Below the pieces are notes generated by a model. It was given only the letters and a program-made list of their open reading frames with translations. It had not been told where the DNA came from and searched no databases. The translations under genes were made by a program, and so were the position numbers. DNA of 64,000 nucleotides from Dactylosporangium sp040689395 (GTDB taxonomy: Bacteria > Actinomycetota > Actinomycetes > Mycobacteriales > Micromonosporaceae): positions 1-64,000 of the forward strand of contig NZ_JBFAZX010000027.1 of assembly GCF_040689395.1 (NCBI RefSeq), in the 5' to 3' direction. Each line of letters starts with the position of its first letter. Positions within the stretch are counted from its first letter, which is position 1. Below are positions 44,399-54,420 of the stretch, piece by piece.

Positions 44399-44765
44399 GT
44401 CAGCCGCGCTCCATCGACCGCGTCGCGAACCCGGCGTTCGGACGCACGGCAGGCCCAGGAACCTGGCCGGGGCAAGACGCTGCGGCACAATGCGAGGACG
44501 CCGAAGGACAAGCCACGGCAGAACCCGGCGACGCTACAGAACGAGCCGCGCGGCGGAACGCGGCATGGCCGGGCGGTGAAGCCGCAGAACGAGACACCGC
44601 AGAACCAGCGACACGGTGCAGAGCGAGGCGTGCGGCGGGAGCAGCGACGCCGCGGGCGAGGCATGCGGCGGGGCATTCCGGCGAGTGCGCTGCGGGAAGG
44701 GTGCCACGGTCAGGGATCAGCGGCGTGCGGCTGGACCCGGGCTCGCGGGCAGGCTGTACCCACTC

Positions 44766-44793
44766 GTCGGCCACCCCGCACCGGGTGGCCGAC
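44766..44793 (-). terminator. Hairpin downstream of the DUF3040 gene
   Basis: GTCGGCCACCC (44766-44776) and GGGTGGCCGAC (44783-44793) form a perfect 11-bp stem with a 6-nt loop, 12 bp beyond the DUF3040 stop. No U-run is present. Confidence 0.6.
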
Positions 44794-44805
44794 GGGATCG
44801 GAGGC

Positions 44806-45189
44806 CTAGAGGTCGCCCTCCGGGCGGCGGCGCCAACGCTCCTCAAGTCGGTCCACCAGGCCGCCGCGGCGCTGGCGGGTGCGGCGCGAGGCCGTGCCGC
44901 CGACGGCGTGCAGGTCGACGCTCTGGCCGCGGCGATATGCCTGGACGCCGAACGCGAGGGCGCACAGCATGACCAGGAAACCGCCCACGCCCAGGAGTGG
45001 GATGCGAATTGCCACGCCGTAGACGAGCAGCGCCATGCCGGCCAGCAGCAGGATCCCTGCGGCGATCATCCGGCGCTTGGCATGGAACCGCGGGTCGGTG
45101 GCGCGCACCGCCGAAGCGAACTTTGGATCCTCGGCTAGCGACCGCTCGATCTGCTCGAACAGCCGCTGCTCGTGTTCCGAGAGCGGCAC
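44806..45189 (-). CDS. DUF3040 two-TM protein
   Basis: The product is 127 aa. The N-terminal signature MPLSEHEQRLFEQIERSL and the following DPRF motif are typical of actinomycete DUF3040. Two transmembrane helices lie at about 43-62 and 67-86, and the C-terminus is Arg-rich. The function is unknown; the family is common in actinomycetes, often near dinB. The GTG at 45189 has GGGGAGGAG upstream and is preferred over the open frame to 45339. It lies 146 bp downstream of the dinB stop on the same strand. Confidence 0.85.
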   Translation of the reverse strand: MPLSEHEQRLFEQIERSLAEDPKFASAVRATDPRFHAKRRMIAAGILLLAGMALLVYGVAIRIPLLGVGGFLVMLCALAFGVQAYRRGQSVDLHAVGGTASRRTRQRRGGLVDRLEERWRRRPEGDL

Positions 45190-45335
45190 GGCACTCCTCC
45201 CCGGTCGCGAAGGCCGGCCCTGGAGGGACCGGCGGTCCGGCACAGCCGGACGGCTGCGTACTGGCAAGTTTACGAGGGGGTCAACCAGTCGGAAAGCGGG
45301 ACGTTGGTCCGGCCGTGGCGATTTTCCGACGAGTG

Positions 45336-46649
45336 TCACTCGTATGTCCTTCCATTGTGTCGCCTCCGAGACTCTCCTGCCCGTTCCCCCGCCGGTGTGG
45401 CTCCGTTTCCGTCAGTGCGCATTCCGTCACCGCGCAGCAGGCTGGCGGGCTTGACGAGGCCGGTGCCGAACCGCGCGGCGACGGCGTCGGCGGCCCGCTC
45501 GGCATCGCGCCAGCCGTGATCACGCTCACCCAGTGTCATCTGCCGGGGCGTGCCGTCGGCGTGGACGAGGCCCTCGACACGCACGCCGATCAGCCGGATG
45601 CGCTCGCCCAGGCGCGCCGCCTGGAACAGCGCCCAGCCGATCTCGAAGATCTCGCGACTGACGTCGGTGGGCACGTCTACGGTGCGTGACCGGCTGAGCG
45701 TCTGGAAGTCGGCCAGCCTGATCTTCACCGAGACGGTGCGCCCGGCCTGGCCGGCGGCGCGGAGGCGCCGGGCGACCTTGCCCGACAGCGCCAGCATCGT
45801 CCGTCGGATGGTGGACAGGTCGCTCACGTCGACGTCGAACGTCGTCTCGGCGCCGATCGACTTCTCGACGTGGTCGGGAATCACCCGTCGGGGGTCGCGC
45901 GCCCAGGACAGCTCGTGCAGGTGGTGGGCGGCGGCGGCGCCCACCGCGGCGCGCAGCATGCCCACCGGCGCGCATGCCAGGTCGCCGATGCTTCTGAGCC
46001 CGAGCCGCTGGAGGGTCTCGGCGGTGCGCTCGCCGACGCCCCACAGCGCCTCGACGGGCAGCGGGTGCAGGTATTCCAGCTCGCGCTCGCGCGGGATCAC
46101 CACCATCCCGTCGGGCTTGGCCCGGGTCGAGCCGAGCTTCGCCAGGAACTTGGTCGTGGCCACCCCGACCGAGCAGGTGAGCCGCTGTTCCCCCGCGACC
46201 CGCCGGCGGATCAGCGCGGCGATCTCGGCTGGGCGCCCGAGCAGCCTGCGCGCGCCGGCCACGTCGAGGAACGCCTCGTCGAGCGAGAGCGGCTCGACGA
46301 GCGGCGTCACGTCCCGGAAGATCGACATCACGGCGCGGGACGCCTCGGTGTAAGCGGCGAAGTCCGGCGGCAGGAAGACCGCGTGCGGGCACAGCCGCTG
46401 CGCACGCGTGCCCGGCATCGCGCTGCGCACGCCATACTCGCGCGCCTCGTAGCTGGCCGCCGACACCACGCCGCGCGGCCCGGCCCCGCCGACGATGACC
46501 GGCTTGCCGCGCAGCTCGGGCCGGCGCCGGATCTCCACCGACGCGTAGAACGCGTCCATGTCGACGTGCAGCACCGTGCAGCCGGTGTCGTCGGCGTCGG
46601 GCCCGAACTCCCCGGCGCCTCCACGTGGTACAACCTGACTTCGCCCCAC
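45336..46649 (-). CDS. dinB: DNA polymerase IV (Y-family, DinB)
   Basis: This is an error-prone translesion polymerase. The product is 437 aa. Catalytic motifs HVDMDAFYASVE and SLDEAFLDV carry the required acidic residues. Palm, thumb (GVGERTAETLQRLGLRSIGD) and little-finger domains are complete, and a charged disordered tail of about 40 residues follows. The GTG at 46649 (MGRSQVVPR) has AAGG about 9 nt upstream; the open frame to 47192 overlaps the neighbouring gene and is rejected. It is transcribed after the phosphatase-like gene with a 59-bp gap. Confidence 0.93.
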   Translation of the reverse strand: MGRSQVVPRGGAGEFGPDADDTGCTVLHVDMDAFYASVEIRRRPELRGKPVIVGGAGPRGVVSAASYEAREYGVRSAMPGTRAQRLCPHAVFLPPDFAAYTEASRAVMSIFRDVTPLVEPLSLDEAFLDVAGARRLLGRPAEIAALIRRRVAGEQRLTCSVGVATTKFLAKLGSTRAKPDGMVVIPRERELEYLHPLPVEALWGVGERTAETLQRLGLRSIGDLACAPVGMLRAAVGAAAAHHLHELSWARDPRRVIPDHVEKSIGAETTFDVDVSDLSTIRRTMLALSGKVARRLRAAGQAGRTVSVKIRLADFQTLSRSRTVDVPTDVSREIFEIGWALFQAARLGERIRLIGVRVEGLVHADGTPRQMTLGERDHGWRDAERAADAVAARFGTGLVKPASLLRGDGMRTDGNGATPAGERAGESRRRHNGRTYE

Positions 46650-46708
46650 ACCGCGAACCTTAGCGGGACCCTCTGACAAAAACCGTCGCGATGAGACGGG
46701 CGGGCCGA

Positions 46709-47857
46709 TCAGCGGCGGACGATCAGCAGCGGGATCTCCATCTCCGCGGCGGTGTTCGAGCCGTGGTACGCGATCATGTCGCTCAGGATGGGCGGCTCGT
46801 GCGCGCTCGCCAGCACCACCCACCGCTCCCGGCACACCACGACCACGTCGCCGATGCGGGAGAGGTGGGAGTCCGGAACCGGGCCGAACCAGCCCGTGGC
46901 CACGGCCTCGTCGCGGGTCGCCACCCAGGCGCCGTCGCCCAGGAGCCCGCGCCACGCGGACAGGACGTCCTGCTGCGCGCCGGGGACGGTGTGCAGGTAG
47001 CGCACACGCGGCTCGCCGGCGACGATCGCCACACCGTCGGTGAGGCGCGGGTCGCGGTCCAGGTCGATGCGGCGGTCGACGGGGATGTCCAGCTGGCCGT
47101 GGTCGGCGGTGACGATGAGGGCCGCATCCGGCGGCAGGCCGCCGATCAGGCGGGCGAGCAGGCGGTCCGCGTCGGCGGCGGCCGTGCTCCACTGCGCGCT
47201 GCCGATGCCGAAATAGTGACCGGCGCGGTCCACGTCCGGCAGATAGCCGTAGACCAGACGCGAGTCCGGCAGGGCGGCCAGCATCTCGGCGGCGATGGCG
47301 TCGGCGGCCACGCCGGGGCCGAAGCGCGCGCCGCGATAGGCCGAGCGGGTCAGGCCGCTGCCGTTGAAGGCCGGGTTGGTGACCACCATCGGGTCGAGGC
47401 CGGCCTCCTGGGCGCGGGTGAACGCGGTCGGCAGCGGCTGCCAGTCGGCCGGGTCGGGCTCGTCGGTCCAGGAGAGGTGGTTGACGACGCGGTCGGTGCC
47501 GGGCCGGTTGAGCGTGAAGCCGACGATCCCGTGACGTCCTGGAGCGGCACCGGTGCCGAGGGTGACCAGACTGACCGGGGTGGTCGACGGGAAGCCGGCG
47601 GTGATCGCCCGGGCGGTGCCGAGGCGGCCGCCCGCGATGTCGGCGATCGTCGGGGCGTGCGGCGCGGCCGTGGCCAGCTGGTGCCAGCCCAGGCCGTCGA
47701 TCAGGACGACGGCGATCCTGCGCACGCCGTCGAGGAGCGGCGCGAGGCCGAGCGGGTCGGGCTCGCCGGGCACGCCGAGCGCGTGCAGCACGCTGGGCAT
47801 GACGTCGGCGAGGCTGCCGCGGCCGTACCGCGGCCGCACGCTCGACAGCGGGTCCAT
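46709..47857 (-). CDS. Alkaline-phosphatase-superfamily protein (type I phosphodiesterase-like)
   Basis: The product is 382 aa and has no signal peptide, so it is probably cytoplasmic. Metal and nucleophile motifs of the nucleotide pyrophosphatase/phosphodiesterase branch are visible: VVLIDGLGWHQL (Asp), FPSTTPVSL (Thr nucleophile), PDVDRAGH and TADHGQLD. Substrate unknown; similar genes sit beside dinB and a methyltransferase in other actinomycetes. The ATG at 47857 is 10 bp after the methyltransferase stop. Both likely share a transcript with dinB. Confidence 0.85.
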   Translation of the reverse strand: MDPLSSVRPRYGRGSLADVMPSVLHALGVPGEPDPLGLAPLLDGVRRIAVVLIDGLGWHQLATAAPHAPTIADIAGGRLGTARAITAGFPSTTPVSLVTLGTGAAPGRHGIVGFTLNRPGTDRVVNHLSWTDEPDPADWQPLPTAFTRAQEAGLDPMVVTNPAFNGSGLTRSAYRGARFGPGVAADAIAAEMLAALPDSRLVYGYLPDVDRAGHYFGIGSAQWSTAAADADRLLARLIGGLPPDAALIVTADHGQLDIPVDRRIDLDRDPRLTDGVAIVAGEPRVRYLHTVPGAQQDVLSAWRGLLGDGAWVATRDEAVATGWFGPVPDSHLSRIGDVVVVCRERWVVLASAHEPPILSDMIAYHGSNTAAEMEIPLLIVRR

Positions 47858-47867
47858 CAGCGGCCCG

Positions 47868-48584
47868 TCACGAACGGCGGGCCAGCAGGTGCAACTGGGT
47901 GGCGATGTCACGGTATGGCGGCGTGCCCGCCAGGACCAGCTCGAACGCGGCCAGCGCCTCCGGCTCGCTCTCGGCCACGGTGCCGGGGACGAGGTCGGCG
48001 ACGACGCGCACGCCGTGGACCTGCTCGACCGCGAGACCGCACTCGTCGAGCAGCGCGGTGGCGGTCTCGGCGCTGTAGCGCCGGCGGAGCCGGTCGCGGG
48101 CGTCGCCCCCGCCGTCGGGGCTGGCCACCAGCAACGCGGCGGCCGCGATGTGGCCGCTGATGGCCCGGGCGAGCACGGCCGCGGCCAGGCTGGCCACGAC
48201 CACGCTGGCCGCGCCGCCGGGACGCAGGGTCCCGGCGAGCGCGGCGACGACCTTGTGCGGGTCGTCCACGACCTCGAGCAGGCTGTGGCAGAGCACCAGG
48301 TCGACGCTCTCCGGCGCGATCAGGTCGGCCAGCCCGTCGCCGTCGCCCTGCACGGCCCGCACCCGCTCGCCCACGCCGGCCTCGGCGGCCCGCCGGATCA
48401 GCGCGGCGAGCGCGTCGGGGCTCGCGTCCACGACCGTCACGATGTGGCCGGCCTGCGCCAGCGGTACGGCGAACCCGCCCGTGCCGCCGCCGACGTCGAG
48501 GATGTTCAGCGACCGGTCGGCCCGGGCAAGCTCGTGACGCAACACCTGCCAGATCACCGCGGTGCGGGGCGCAGAAGACTCCAC
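47868..48584 (-). CDS. SAM-dependent methyltransferase (class I)
   Basis: The product is 238 aa. The SAM-binding motif I is LDVGGGTGGFAVPLA, motif II is VVDASPDALAAL, and DLVLCHSLLEVVDDP corresponds to motif IV. The fold is a standard Rossmann methyltransferase of the SmtA/UbiE-like type, and no substrate-specific motif is recognised. The GTG at 48584 is only 3 bp downstream of the thiC stop on the same strand, so thiamine-operon readthrough is plausible. The next gene starts 10 bp after its stop. Confidence 0.85.
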   Translation of the reverse strand: MESSAPRTAVIWQVLRHELARADRSLNILDVGGGTGGFAVPLAQAGHIVTVVDASPDALAALIRRAAEAGVGERVRAVQGDGDGLADLIAPESVDLVLCHSLLEVVDDPHKVVAALAGTLRPGGAASVVVASLAAAVLARAISGHIAAAALLVASPDGGGDARDRLRRRYSAETATALLDECGLAVEQVHGVRVVADLVPGTVAESEPEALAAFELVLAGTPPYRDIATQLHLLARRS

Positions 48585-48587
48585 GAA

Positions 48588-50168
<1,581 letters not shown>

Positions 50169-50200
50169 GGGCGCTCCTCCTGGAAAAGGGCACGGCGGGG

Positions 50201-50226
50201 CGGACCCCTGGGAACGCAGGGGTCCG
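50201..50226 (-). other. Intercistronic hairpin between thiD and thiC
   Basis: CGGACCCCTG (50201-50210) and CAGGGGTCCG (50217-50226) form a perfect 10-bp stem with a 6-nt loop. It could be an attenuator or protect the thiC mRNA end. The T-run that follows on the minus strand is short and 14 nt away. Confidence 0.5.
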
Positions 50227-50240
50227 AAATGCTCGGAATA

Positions 50241-51071
50241 TTAGGAAAATTGGCCCCATGCGAGCGGGCCGTGGCCCGCCCCGAGGGACCAGCCCGCGGA
50301 GCGGACCAGCGCGTCGTGGACGTAGGACTTGGCGCCCGCCAGCGCGTCGGCGAGCGAGTCGCCGCGGGAGAGCCGGGCGGCGGTGGCGGCGGCGAAGGTG
50401 CAGCCGGTGCCGTGGTTGTTCGTGGTGGCGATCCAGGGCGCGGTCAGCAGCGACACCTGGCCGTCGAGCCACACCGCGTCGACGGCCTCCGCACTACCGC
50501 GCAGGTGACCGCCCTTGACCACGACGCAGCGCGGCCCGTAGGCAGCCAGGTCGGCGGCCGCCTTGACCGCGTCGTCGGCGTCGAGCACCTCCCGGCCGAG
50601 CAGCACCGACGCCTCGCGCAGGTTGGGCGTGACGACGGCGGCGTGCGGGAAGAGCAGATCGAGGTACGCGCGCTCGGCGTCGGCGGTAAACAGCCGGTCG
50701 CCCGAGGACGCCACCAGGACCGGGTCGACGACCAGGGCGGGCAGGCGCGGGGCAAACCGCGCGACGAGGGCGACCGTCTCCGGCGTGGCGAGCATGCCGG
50801 TCTTGACGGCCGCGACGGGCAGGTCGTCGAGCACGGCCTCCAGCTGGGCGGCGACGAAGCCGGAGTCCACCGCGGAGATGCCCCGCACCCCGACGGTGTT
50901 CTGGGCGGTCAGCGCGGTGATCACGCTGGTGCCGAACACCCCGTGCGCGGCGAACGTCTTGAGATCGGCCTGGATGCCGGCCCCGCCGCCCGAGTCCGAG
51001 CCGGCGATGGTCAGCGCGACGGACGGGTTCGTGTCCGGCCGCGTGAACGAATGCTGAGCCACTCCACTCAT
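50241..51071 (-). CDS. thiD: HMP/HMP-phosphate kinase
   Basis: ThiD phosphorylates HMP and HMP-P. The product is 276 aa of the ribokinase fold. Motifs IAGSDSGGGAGIQADLK (about 22-38), VKTGMLATPE, DPVLVASSGDRL and the anion-hole NNHGTGCTFAAA are all present. The ATG at 51071 overlaps the preceding thiE-like stop by four bases (ATGA). It is 72 bp from thiC. Confidence 0.95.
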   Translation of the reverse strand: MSGVAQHSFTRPDTNPSVALTIAGSDSGGGAGIQADLKTFAAHGVFGTSVITALTAQNTVGVRGISAVDSGFVAAQLEAVLDDLPVAAVKTGMLATPETVALVARFAPRLPALVVDPVLVASSGDRLFTADAERAYLDLLFPHAAVVTPNLREASVLLGREVLDADDAVKAAADLAAYGPRCVVVKGGHLRGSAEAVDAVWLDGQVSLLTAPWIATTNNHGTGCTFAAATAARLSRGDSLADALAGAKSYVHDALVRSAGWSLGAGHGPLAWGQFS

Positions 51072-51607
51072 GCGTACAGCAGCTCCTTCACGAGCCGGGC
51101 CGGGTCCTCGGCGCGCATGACCGCGCCCATCACCGCGACGCCCGCCGCGCCCTCGTCGAGGCAGTCACGCACCCGCGCGGGGGTGTCCACGCCGCCCAGC
51201 GCGTACACCGGGATCGGCACGGCGAGGGCCATGCGCGCGAGGGCGGCCAGGCCCAGTGGCGGGCCGTATCCAGGCTTGGAGCGGGTCGGGAAGATCGGCG
51301 AGAGCGTGGCGTAGGCGACGGTGTCGTCCGCGGCGGCGGCGCAGAGCGAGTCGAGGTCGTGGCACTTGCGCAGGGCCGGGTCCTCCTCCAGCAGCAGCCT
51401 TCCGCCGACCGCGTCGAGCGCGGCGCGCAGGTCGGCGGCGAGCTTGAGGCGCCGCCGCCGCGGGAGGTCGTGCTCGCGCAGGACCACGACCCGCGCCCCG
51501 CCGTCGGCGGCCATCGCGATCAGCTCCGGCAGCGGGCGCCGGGCCTGCTGGCGGTCGGTGAAGACGATGAGGCCGGGCTCCGCTGCGGCCTCATCGGGCG
51601 CTACCAC
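51068..51607 (-). CDS. ThiE/TenI-like protein (second copy)
   Basis: The product is 179 aa with a TIM-barrel core: LIVFTDRQQ at the N-terminus, VVVLREHDLP, and YATLSPIFPTRSKPGYGPPL with YALGGV near the end. These match thiamine-phosphate synthase and its relative TenI, but the N-terminal region is short and its pyrimidine-binding residues are less clear than in the copy at 53795. It may act as a thiazole tautomerase (TenI) rather than a synthase. The GTG at 51607 overlaps the thiG stop by 7 bp, and the stop overlaps thiD. Confidence 0.8.
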   Translation of the reverse strand: MVAPDEAAAEPGLIVFTDRQQARRPLPELIAMAADGGARVVVLREHDLPRRRRLKLAADLRAALDAVGGRLLLEEDPALRKCHDLDSLCAAAADDTVAYATLSPIFPTRSKPGYGPPLGLAALARMALAVPIPVYALGGVDTPARVRDCLDEGAAGVAVMGAVMRAEDPARLVKELLYA

Positions 51608-52374
51608 GGCATACCTCCGGTCGGGCTGGACGCGGTCGCGTGCAGGCGGCGGGGGATCCGGCCGGCGAGATGCGCCAGCCGCCCGGCCCGCACCGCCAGG
51701 CGCATCGCCTCGGCCATGCGCGCCGGGTGCTCGGCCCGGGTGACCGCGGTGGCGAGCAGCACGCCGTCGCAGCCGAGCTCCATGGCCAGCGCGGCGTCGG
51801 AGGCGGTGCCGATGCCGGCGTCGAGGATCACCGGGACGGTGACCTTCTGCCGGATCAGCGCGATGTTGTGCGGGTTGCGGATGCCCATCCCGGAGCCGAT
51901 CGGCGCGCCGAGGGGCATGACCACGGCGCACCCGGCGTCGGCCAGGCGCTGGGCCAGGATCGGGTCGTCCGAGGTGTACGGCAGGACGACGAACCCGTCG
52001 GCGACCAGCTCCGCGGCCGCGGCGACCAGCTCGACCCCGTCCGGCAGCAGGGTGTCCTCGTCGCCGATGACCTCGAGTTTGACCCACGCGGTGCCGAACG
52101 CCTCCCGCGCCAGGTGGGCGAGCTTCACCGCCTCGGTCGCCGTGTAGCACCCGGCGGTGTTGGGCAGGACCCGCACGCCGCAGCGCTCGATGACGCCGAG
52201 CAGCGACGGCGCGGCCGGGTCGAGCCGGCGCAGGGCGACGGTGACCATGGCGGTGCCGCTGGCGCGGATCGCGGCCTCGAGCGCGGCGTGGCTGGTGGCT
52301 CCCCCGGTGCCGAGGACCAGCCGCGAGGGCAGCTCGATGCCGTCGATGACTAGGACGTCGAGGTCGTCAGCCAC
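51601..52374 (-). CDS. thiG: Thiazole synthase ThiG
   Basis: ThiG builds the thiazole ring from DXP, dehydroglycine and ThiS thiocarboxylate. The product is 257 aa. The Schiff-base lysine is in WVKLEVIGDE, with NTAGCYTATEAV, GSGMGIRNPHNI and DAGIGTASDAA also present. The ATG at 52374 overlaps the thiS stop by 8 bp. The C-terminal end overlaps the second thiE-like gene. Confidence 0.95.
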   Translation of the reverse strand: MADDLDVLVIDGIELPSRLVLGTGGATSHAALEAAIRASGTAMVTVALRRLDPAAPSLLGVIERCGVRVLPNTAGCYTATEAVKLAHLAREAFGTAWVKLEVIGDEDTLLPDGVELVAAAAELVADGFVVLPYTSDDPILAQRLADAGCAVVMPLGAPIGSGMGIRNPHNIALIRQKVTVPVILDAGIGTASDAALAMELGCDGVLLATAVTRAEHPARMAEAMRLAVRAGRLAHLAGRIPRRLHATASSPTGGMPW

Positions 52375-52570
52375 CCTGCACCGCCGTCAGCACCTCGATG
52401 TGGTCGCCGTCGGCGGGGCGGGTGTCCGCCCAGCGCGACCTCGGCACCACGTCACCGTTGAGGGCGACGGCGATCCCGCGCGGATCGTCTCCGGCGAGCG
52501 CACGCACGACGTCGGCGACAGTGGTGTCGTCGTCGACGGTCGATGCGACGGCATTGACCACAAGATGCAT
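52367..52570 (-). CDS. thiS: Sulfur carrier protein ThiS
   Basis: The product is 67 aa with the ubiquitin-like beta-grasp fold and the essential C-terminal Gly-Gly (AVQGG), which is thiocarboxylated. The ATG at 52570 is 8 nt after GGAG; a GTG at 52579 is too close to that site. It is the first gene after the TPP riboswitch and overlaps thiG by 8 bp. Confidence 0.93.
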   Translation of the reverse strand: MHLVVNAVASTVDDDTTVADVVRALAGDDPRGIAVALNGDVVPRSRWADTRPADGDHIEVLTAVQGG

Positions 52571-52584
52571 AAGGCTCACTCCTG

Positions 52585-52678
52585 CCTCCCTGCGCCGGCA
52601 TGATCCGGATCAGGTTCGACGGTCGGGGGCTGACAGCCCCCCTCTCAGCCCGGTCGCACCGGACTCCCGTGGGGTACG
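52585..52678 (-). promoter_or_regulatory. TPP riboswitch
   Basis: The minus strand shows the conserved thi-box order: ACGGGAGTCCG, then CTGAGAGGG, then the CTGTCAGCCCCC hairpin and CGAACCTGATCCGGATCATG, ending near the AGGGAGG purine tract. It lies 15 nt before thiS and should repress thiS-G-E2-D-C when thiamine pyrophosphate is bound. The short distance to the ribosome site suggests translational control. Confidence 0.95.
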
Positions 52679-52703
52679 CCTCGACCATAACGCCGACGCC
52701 GGG

Positions 52704-53798
52704 TCAGGTAAAGCGCGCCACCCCGAACGCGTCGACATCAACAGTGGTAGAGCCGTCGAGGACCAGGTCGGCGAGCACCGCGGCGGTGACCGGCGCCAGG
52801 AGCACGCCGTGGCGGTAGTGCCCGGTGGCCACCAGGGTCCGCGCGCCGGGCGGGCCGCCGGGGAGTGGGCCAAGGACCGGGGCGTTGTCCGGCGTGCCGG
52901 GACGCAGTCCGGCCAGGGTCTCGGCCAGGGCCAGCTCGGCCACGCCGGGCAGCAGGTCGGCGGCCGGGCGGAGCAGGTCGAGCACGCCGCCGGCAGTGAC
53001 CGTGGTGTCCGTGCCGCGCTCCTCCTCGGTCGCGCCGACGACCAGTTCACCGTCGGCGCGCGGCACGAGATACACGTGCCGGCCCGCCGCCACGCCGCGA
53101 ATCACGTGCCGGACCAGGGGCTCCGCGCCGCGCAGCCGCAGCATCTGACCCTTCACCGGGCGCACGGGCAGGCCGGTCAGCGACGCCGACCCGACGCCGT
53201 TCGCGACGATGATCACATCGTCCCGTACTGTGGAAAGGTCATCGATCTTCTGCGATGCGAACCGCAGCGGCAGGCCCCGCAGGGCGCCCAGCAGCAACCG
53301 CGGGTCGGCCTGGTGGTCGCCGGGAGCGAACGCGCCGCCGCGCACCCGCGGGGACAGCAGCGGCTCCCGCTCGCGCAGCTGGCGGCCGGTGAGCGGCTCG
53401 ATCGGCGTCCCGGCGCGCCGGTAGTAGCCGACGAGCCGGTCGATCTCGGCCTGGTCGTCCGCGGTGAGCGCGACCAGCAGCGTGCCCTCCGTGCGGTAGC
53501 CGATCGGCCGCCCGGTGCGCTCCCGCAGCCGGGCGGCGAAGGCGGGCCAGCGGCGCATCGACTCGAGCATCAGCGCCTGCAGGGCCTCCTCGCCGAAGAC
53601 CGCCTCGGCGGCGGGGGCGAGCATGCCGGCCGCGACCAGCCCGGCGCCGCGCGTGGGGTCGGGGTCGTAGACGGTGATGTCGTGCTCGCCCCGCTCGAGC
53701 AGCTCGAAGGCGATGGCGAGCCCGATGACCCCGCCCCCGATGATGCCGATGGTCGGGCGACCGGTTGTGCGGCGGCTGGTTGTGCGATGCATGCTCAC
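52704..53798 (-). CDS. thiO: Glycine oxidase ThiO
   Basis: ThiO is an FAD-dependent enzyme supplying dehydroglycine for thiazole formation. The product is 364 aa. The dinucleotide-binding motif IGIIGGGVIGLAIAFELL is near 18, and a DAO-type C-terminal region contains RPGTPDNAPVLG and TGHYRHGVLLAP. The GTG at 53798 overlaps the thiE stop by four bases; an ATG two codons later is possible. It lies upstream of the riboswitch and so is not controlled by it. Confidence 0.92.
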   Translation of the reverse strand: MSMHRTTSRRTTGRPTIGIIGGGVIGLAIAFELLERGEHDITVYDPDPTRGAGLVAAGMLAPAAEAVFGEEALQALMLESMRRWPAFAARLRERTGRPIGYRTEGTLLVALTADDQAEIDRLVGYYRRAGTPIEPLTGRQLREREPLLSPRVRGGAFAPGDHQADPRLLLGALRGLPLRFASQKIDDLSTVRDDVIIVANGVGSASLTGLPVRPVKGQMLRLRGAEPLVRHVIRGVAAGRHVYLVPRADGELVVGATEEERGTDTTVTAGGVLDLLRPAADLLPGVAELALAETLAGLRPGTPDNAPVLGPLPGGPPGARTLVATGHYRHGVLLAPVTAAVLADLVLDGSTTVDVDAFGVARFT

Positions 53799-54403
53799 GC
53801 GACGAACTCCGCGGCGGCGGCGAACGGGTCCGGCGCGCCGCTGACCGCGCCCACCACGGCGACCGCGTGCGCGCCCGCCGCGAACAGGTCGGCGGCCCGC
53901 GCCGCGGTGACCCCGCCGATCGCGACGACCGGCACCTCGACCGCCTCGGCGACCGCGCGTATCCCGGCCGGGCCGATCGCCGCCGGCAGCCCGGACTTCG
54001 TCACGGTCGCGAACGCCGGCCCGACCCCGAGGTAGGAGGCCCCGTCGGCGACCGCGCGCCGGGCCGAGCGCGGGTCGCGAGCGGTCGCGCCGAGGATCGC
54101 GGCGGGCCCGAGGATCCGCCGGGCCGCGGCCACGGGCAGGTCGTCGGCGCCGACGTGCCCGCCATCGGCGCCCGCGGCGAGCGCGATGTGCAGCCGGTCG
54201 TTGACCAGGCAGGTGCGGCCGAGCTCGCGGCACATGGCCAGCACGCGCACGGTCAGCTCGTAGGCCTCCCGGTCGGTGACGGCGTCTTCGGGCCGCACCT
54301 GTATGACGTCGAAGCCCGCCCGCAGCGCCGCGGCCACCACGTCCAAGGTGTTGCGGCCGGGCCGGGTGTCGGTGACAAGATGGAGTCGTCCGAGGCTGTG
54401 CAC
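53795..54403 (-). CDS. thiE: Thiamine-phosphate synthase
   Basis: ThiE joins HMP-PP and thiazole phosphate. The product is 202 aa. N-terminal LHLVTDTR, the basic/acidic patch VIQVRPED, NDRLHIALAAGADGGHVGADDLPV, and the GVGPAFATVTKSG block with AIGGV are present. This is the more complete of two thiE-like genes. The start is GTG at 54403, only 17 bp from the divergent aldo/keto reductase ATG, so its promoter must overlap that gene. The stop overlaps thiO. Confidence 0.93.
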   Translation of the reverse strand: MHSLGRLHLVTDTRPGRNTLDVVAAALRAGFDVIQVRPEDAVTDREAYELTVRVLAMCRELGRTCLVNDRLHIALAAGADGGHVGADDLPVAAARRILGPAAILGATARDPRSARRAVADGASYLGVGPAFATVTKSGLPAAIGPAGIRAVAEAVEVPVVAIGGVTAARAADLFAAGAHAVAVVGAVSGAPDPFAAAAEFVA

Positions 54404-54408
54404 CGCGA

Positions 54409-54414
54409 TAGCTT
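54409..54414 (+). promoter_or_regulatory. -10 box for leaderless aldo/keto reductase
   Basis: TAGCTT fits TANNNT and ends 6 nt before the ATG at 54421, the spacing seen for leaderless transcripts. The -35 is not recognisable. Confidence 0.45.
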
Positions 54415-54420
54415 TTCAGA

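Noticed and set aside
44080..44676. 198-codon minus-strand frame between the transglutaminase and DUF3040 genes
   Set aside because: Cys/Arg-rich composition, overlaps the transglutaminase 3' end and the terminator, and has no ribosome site.
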